Below are positions 11,847 through 14,022 of a stretch of DNA of 14,022 nucleotides, piece by piece. The position numbers and the translations under genes are program-made. Each line of letters starts with the position of its first letter. Positions within the stretch are counted from its first letter, which is position 1. The notes under the pieces were generated by a model. The model was not told the origin of the DNA, searched no databases, and saw only the letters and a list, made by a program, of their open reading frames with translations. The stretch comes from Candidatus Peregrinibacteria bacterium (GTDB lineage Bacteria > Patescibacteriota > Gracilibacteria > UBA1369 > PNNO01), in contig WJKT01000103.1 in assembly GCA_014728955.1 (NCBI GenBank), forward strand, positions 1 through 14,022, read 5' to 3'.

Positions 11847-13661
11847 CTACTCCCACTCTATAGTTCCGGGAGGTTTATTAGTGAGGTCGTAAAATACGCC
11901 ATCTATGCCATCGATGGTTTTTAATCCTTCGACAAGTTCGTCTACCCATTCCCATCGCATGCGATAAACATTAGCGGTCATTGCTTCTTCAGATTGAATA
12001 GGACGAAGTACAATGCTTTCACCGTTTGCTTCATTAAGACTTAGCGGCAATAAAACCGTAGGGAACTGCCAAATTTCATTGTACATTTTGTGATAGCGGA
12101 TAAACTGGTTAACCCGATAATCCGCTTGTTGCAACAGAGCGATTCTATCCTGCGTTAGATACCCCGGTTTAACTTTTTTCTGCATAACGCCGCGCGGGTG
12201 GAGCAACAAAAGTACGCGATTCACCGCATTGTAGCGGTTGGTAATATCGGTTGAGATGCGCTCCAGTGTTGCCCAGTCACGAGCTGTGTCTTTATGCAGT
12301 TTCAATAAAAACGGATGCCTGTAGGTTCTGGCATCACCCTGAACGCCAACGCTTTTTATTGGCAGAATCTGGCCGTCGAGACGGTATGTTTCTTGTAAAT
12401 ATGTATTTATTTCACGTTCGAGTTTCTCATGATTTTCCGGGTAGTCATCGTGTGGTGCACATAGACATCTAACGCCAAGCCCCGGTCCCGGAAACGGATG
12501 GCGATTAATGATGGTGTCGGAAATGCCAAGTTTTGCGCCGACCTTTCGAACTTCATCTTTATATAGTTGGGCAAGCGGTTCAATAACCTTGCCCGCTTCA
12601 ATCAATTTCTGAATCTGCTCCACTCTATTGTGATGCGTTTTAATGGTGTCTGCGTGTTTTGTTCCGCCCGTTTCTATGGTGTCGGGATAAATGGTTCCCT
12701 GCCCCAAAAGCCAATCTTCAGCATTAAGTTCCATGCTTTCCAGTGCATCTTTTTGAACATCTATAAAGGTGTCGCCGATTATTTTTCTTTTTGCTTCCGG
12801 TTCATACACATCACGTAAATTCTTGAAGAAGCGGTCGCCGGCGTAATAGAAATGAACATTTTCTATACCGGCTTTTTTATACGCTTGTTCAACTTCTTCA
12901 CGCTCGTGTAGCCTGATAAGGCCGGTATCCACAAAAAGTCCGTGCGTCTTGTCCGCCCCGAGAGCTTTTTGTATGAGGGTATATGCAACGGTTGAATCGA
13001 CGCCGCCACTGATTAACATAAATACTTTATTATCTCCAACCTTTTCTTTAATGGTGCGGCTTTCTTCTTCAATAAATGCTTCAATGCTCCACTGTTTTTG
13101 TGCCCCGGTAATGGCAACAAAATGTTCAAGAAGCCGCATACCATGATCGGTATGTGTTACTTCGGGATGGAATTGGACGCCGTACAGATGGTTATCCAAA
13201 TCGGCAATAGCTGCATTTTTACAGTGTGCGGTTGAACCCATAACATCCATGCCTTCGGGAAGTTCTTCCACTTCATCGCCATGACTCATCCATACATTTT
13301 CTTGTGGTTCAAGTCCTTTAAAAATTCCTTCGTGCTTACGGACGGTTAGTCGTGCCAGCCCGTATTCTTTTATTTTTCCCGAAGAAACTTTACCTCCTTT
13401 TTTATGCACCATAATTTGCAATCCGTAGCAAATACCCAAAACCGGTATTCCCAAATAAAACAGTTGCGGATCACATTGTGGAGCGTTTTTGTCGTATACG
13501 CTTTGTGGCCCACCCGATAAAATAATTCCCTTATAGTGCTTGAGTTGGTCGGCTGGCGTATCACTGTCGAGAATTTCCGAATATACGTTGAGTCTACGTA
13601 TTCTATTTGCGATAAGGTGAGCATATTGGCCACCAAAATCGAGAACGGCGATAGTATCCAT
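11847..13661 (-). CDS. guaA: GMP synthase (glutamine-hydrolysing), long form
   Basis: GuaA converts XMP to GMP using ATP and ammonia from glutamine. The class I glutaminase domain (1-185) has nucleophile Cys78 in GICYGLQ and His165/Glu167 in FHPEV. The ATP pyrophosphatase domain has the PP-loop SGGVDST (218-224), LLGQGTIYPD (318-327) and RHPFPGPGLGVRCL (387-400). The protein ends in KPPGTIEWE. At 604 residues it exceeds the roughly 525 of the E. coli enzyme. The extra 80 or so residues lie in the C-terminal dimerisation region, where LPIKSVGVQGDARTY (433-447) is followed by a second lobe (VLLPLSLNEANGESIVLRP, 536-554). This is the arrangement I recall for human GMP synthase. The start is ATG at 13659-13661, 8 bp after the upstream membrane gene, with no Shine-Dalgarno. 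It converges on the PAP2-kinase gene with 9 bp between stops. Confidence 0.97.
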   Translation of the reverse strand: MDTIAVLDFGGQYAHLIANRIRRLNVYSEILDSDTPADQLKHYKGIILSGGPQSVYDKNAPQCDPQLFYLGIPVLGICYGLQIMVHKKGGKVSSGKIKEYGLARLTVRKHEGIFKGLEPQENVWMSHGDEVEELPEGMDVMGSTAHCKNAAIADLDNHLYGVQFHPEVTHTDHGMRLLEHFVAITGAQKQWSIEAFIEEESRTIKEKVGDNKVFMLISGGVDSTVAYTLIQKALGADKTHGLFVDTGLIRLHEREEVEQAYKKAGIENVHFYYAGDRFFKNLRDVYEPEAKRKIIGDTFIDVQKDALESMELNAEDWLLGQGTIYPDTIETGGTKHADTIKTHHNRVEQIQKLIEAGKVIEPLAQLYKDEVRKVGAKLGISDTIINRHPFPGPGLGVRCLCAPHDDYPENHEKLEREINTYLQETYRLDGQILPIKSVGVQGDARTYRHPFLLKLHKDTARDWATLERISTDITNRYNAVNRVLLLLHPRGVMQKKVKPGYLTQDRIALLQQADYRVNQFIRYHKMYNEIWQFPTVLLPLSLNEANGESIVLRPIQSEEAMTANVYRMRWEWVDELVEGLKTIDGIDGVFYDLTNKPPGTIEWE

Positions 13662-13669
13662 AGGTACGA

Positions 13670-14022
13670 TTATTGCTTTGTTATAGAATACGAATCTTTA
13701 TATAAATATACAAATGTAATTATTATCCAAAATGTATAGGCAATTTCCAGTCGCCAATAAAAGGAATCAATAAGCCCGTGAGTCATAATACCGACAATAA
13801 CAAATTGTGCCGGAAACGAAGGATGAAGGGCGCGTCTCCATAGCATACCGATGACTAAAATCAGCATGCCAATAAATCCCGCCAAGCCGGTGTTTGTCCA
13901 GAAACTAAGAAAGAAGTTATGTGCATGAGGCGGAAAATGCGACTCGTTATACTCATCGTTTAAAACGGTTTTATATTCCCGTGCAAAATAACTTTGATAT
14001 TGATTGAGCCCCACGCCAAGGA
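13670..14022 (-). CDS. O-antigen ligase/polymerase-like membrane protein (C-terminal part)
   Basis: Only the last 117 codons or so are in the window; the N-terminus lies beyond the right edge. The visible start-like GTG at 14012-14014 is internal, since the frame continues upstream as Leu-Gly. LGVGLNQYQ followed by a loop with HFPPHAHNFFLSFWTNTGL matches the C-terminal catalytic loop and following span of Wzy/WaaL-type proteins, where HN-x-FL and TG-x-x-G are conserved. Hydrophobic segments follow at GFIGMLILVIGMLW, FVIVGIMTHGLIDSF and AYTFWIIITFVYLY. These proteins join or polymerise lipid-linked glycans outside the cytoplasmic membrane; substrate unknown. The stop is 8 bp before guaA, so the two may be co-transcribed. 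It fits the glycan theme of the UDP-xylose genes, but a functional link is inference. Confidence 0.8.
   Translation of the reverse strand, partial: LGVGLNQYQSYFAREYKTVLNDEYNESHFPPHAHNFFLSFWTNTGLAGFIGMLILVIGMLWRRALHPSFPAQFVIVGIMTHGLIDSFYWRLEIAYTFWIIITFVYLYKDSYSITKQ

Noticed and set aside
13670..14014. Complete 114-residue protein starting at a GTG
   Set aside because: The frame continues past the GTG to the window edge with LGVG, a conserved motif of O-antigen ligase-like proteins, so this is the C-terminal fragment of a longer gene.
1..14022. CRISPR array, tRNA/rRNA gene, insertion sequence or riboswitch
   Set aside because: No regularly spaced repeats, cloverleaf-like segments, transposase frames or terminal inverted repeats were seen, and gene-free gaps are all about 105 bp or shorter.

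Overview
The window looks like a gene-dense chromosomal stretch from an uncultured, small-genome, Gram-positive-like bacterium. My best guess is the Candidate Phyla Radiation (Patescibacteria). This is inference: no rRNA or other taxonomic marker is present. It rests on short intergenic gaps, many overlapping gene ends, moderately low GC, a secreted S-layer-homology (SLH) protein, a tandem pair of DUF881 membrane proteins and several compact single-copy enzymes. TGA is used as a stop, so this is not a code-25 lineage. I see no tRNA, rRNA, CRISPR array, insertion sequence or phage module, and no gene-free stretch longer than about 105 bp.

Layout, left to right. Bases 1-1732 (minus) hold the 5' two-thirds of clpB, cut by the window edge. 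Its promoter is interlocked with a perfect CIRCE operator, so HrcA heat-shock control is very likely. Upstream on the same strand come an unrecognised small protein, a secreted three-SLH-repeat protein, an unrecognised 182-residue cytoplasmic protein with its own strong promoter, and a lipoprotein with a DUF3298/RsiV-like domain. A divergent promoter at about 4571-4625 then leads right into a two-gene plus-strand operon, UDP-glucose dehydrogenase and UDP-glucuronate decarboxylase, which makes UDP-xylose for surface glycans. This operon ends tail-to-tail, with overlap, against a minus-strand pair: a SpoU-type RNA methyltransferase followed by ybeY. A second divergent promoter region separates that pair from a plus-strand gene for a helix-turn-helix protein anchored to the membrane by its C-terminus. 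Next are two translationally overlapping DUF881 genes (minus). A third divergent region leads to murI and an overlapping gene that fuses a PAP2 lipid phosphatase to a CTP-dependent polyprenol/diacylglycerol kinase-like domain (plus). guaA (minus, long eukaryote-like form) and the C-terminal end of an O-antigen ligase/polymerase-like membrane protein close the window.

Common threads. Much of the window serves the envelope: nucleotide sugars (ugd, uxs), D-glutamate (murI), lipid-carrier phosphorylation state (PAP2-kinase fusion), an O-antigen-ligase-like protein, SLH and lipoprotein surface factors, and DUF881 proteins. The rest is housekeeping and stress (clpB, RNA methyltransferase, ybeY, guaA).

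The points most worth following are: the PAP2-kinase fusion overlapping murI; the tail-anchored HTH protein with a 10-bp-phased direct repeat and an inverted repeat at its own promoter; three genes whose -10 box ends exactly 6 nt before the ATG with no Shine-Dalgarno, implying leaderless mRNAs; the CIRCE-embedded clpB promoter; and the long GMP synthetase.
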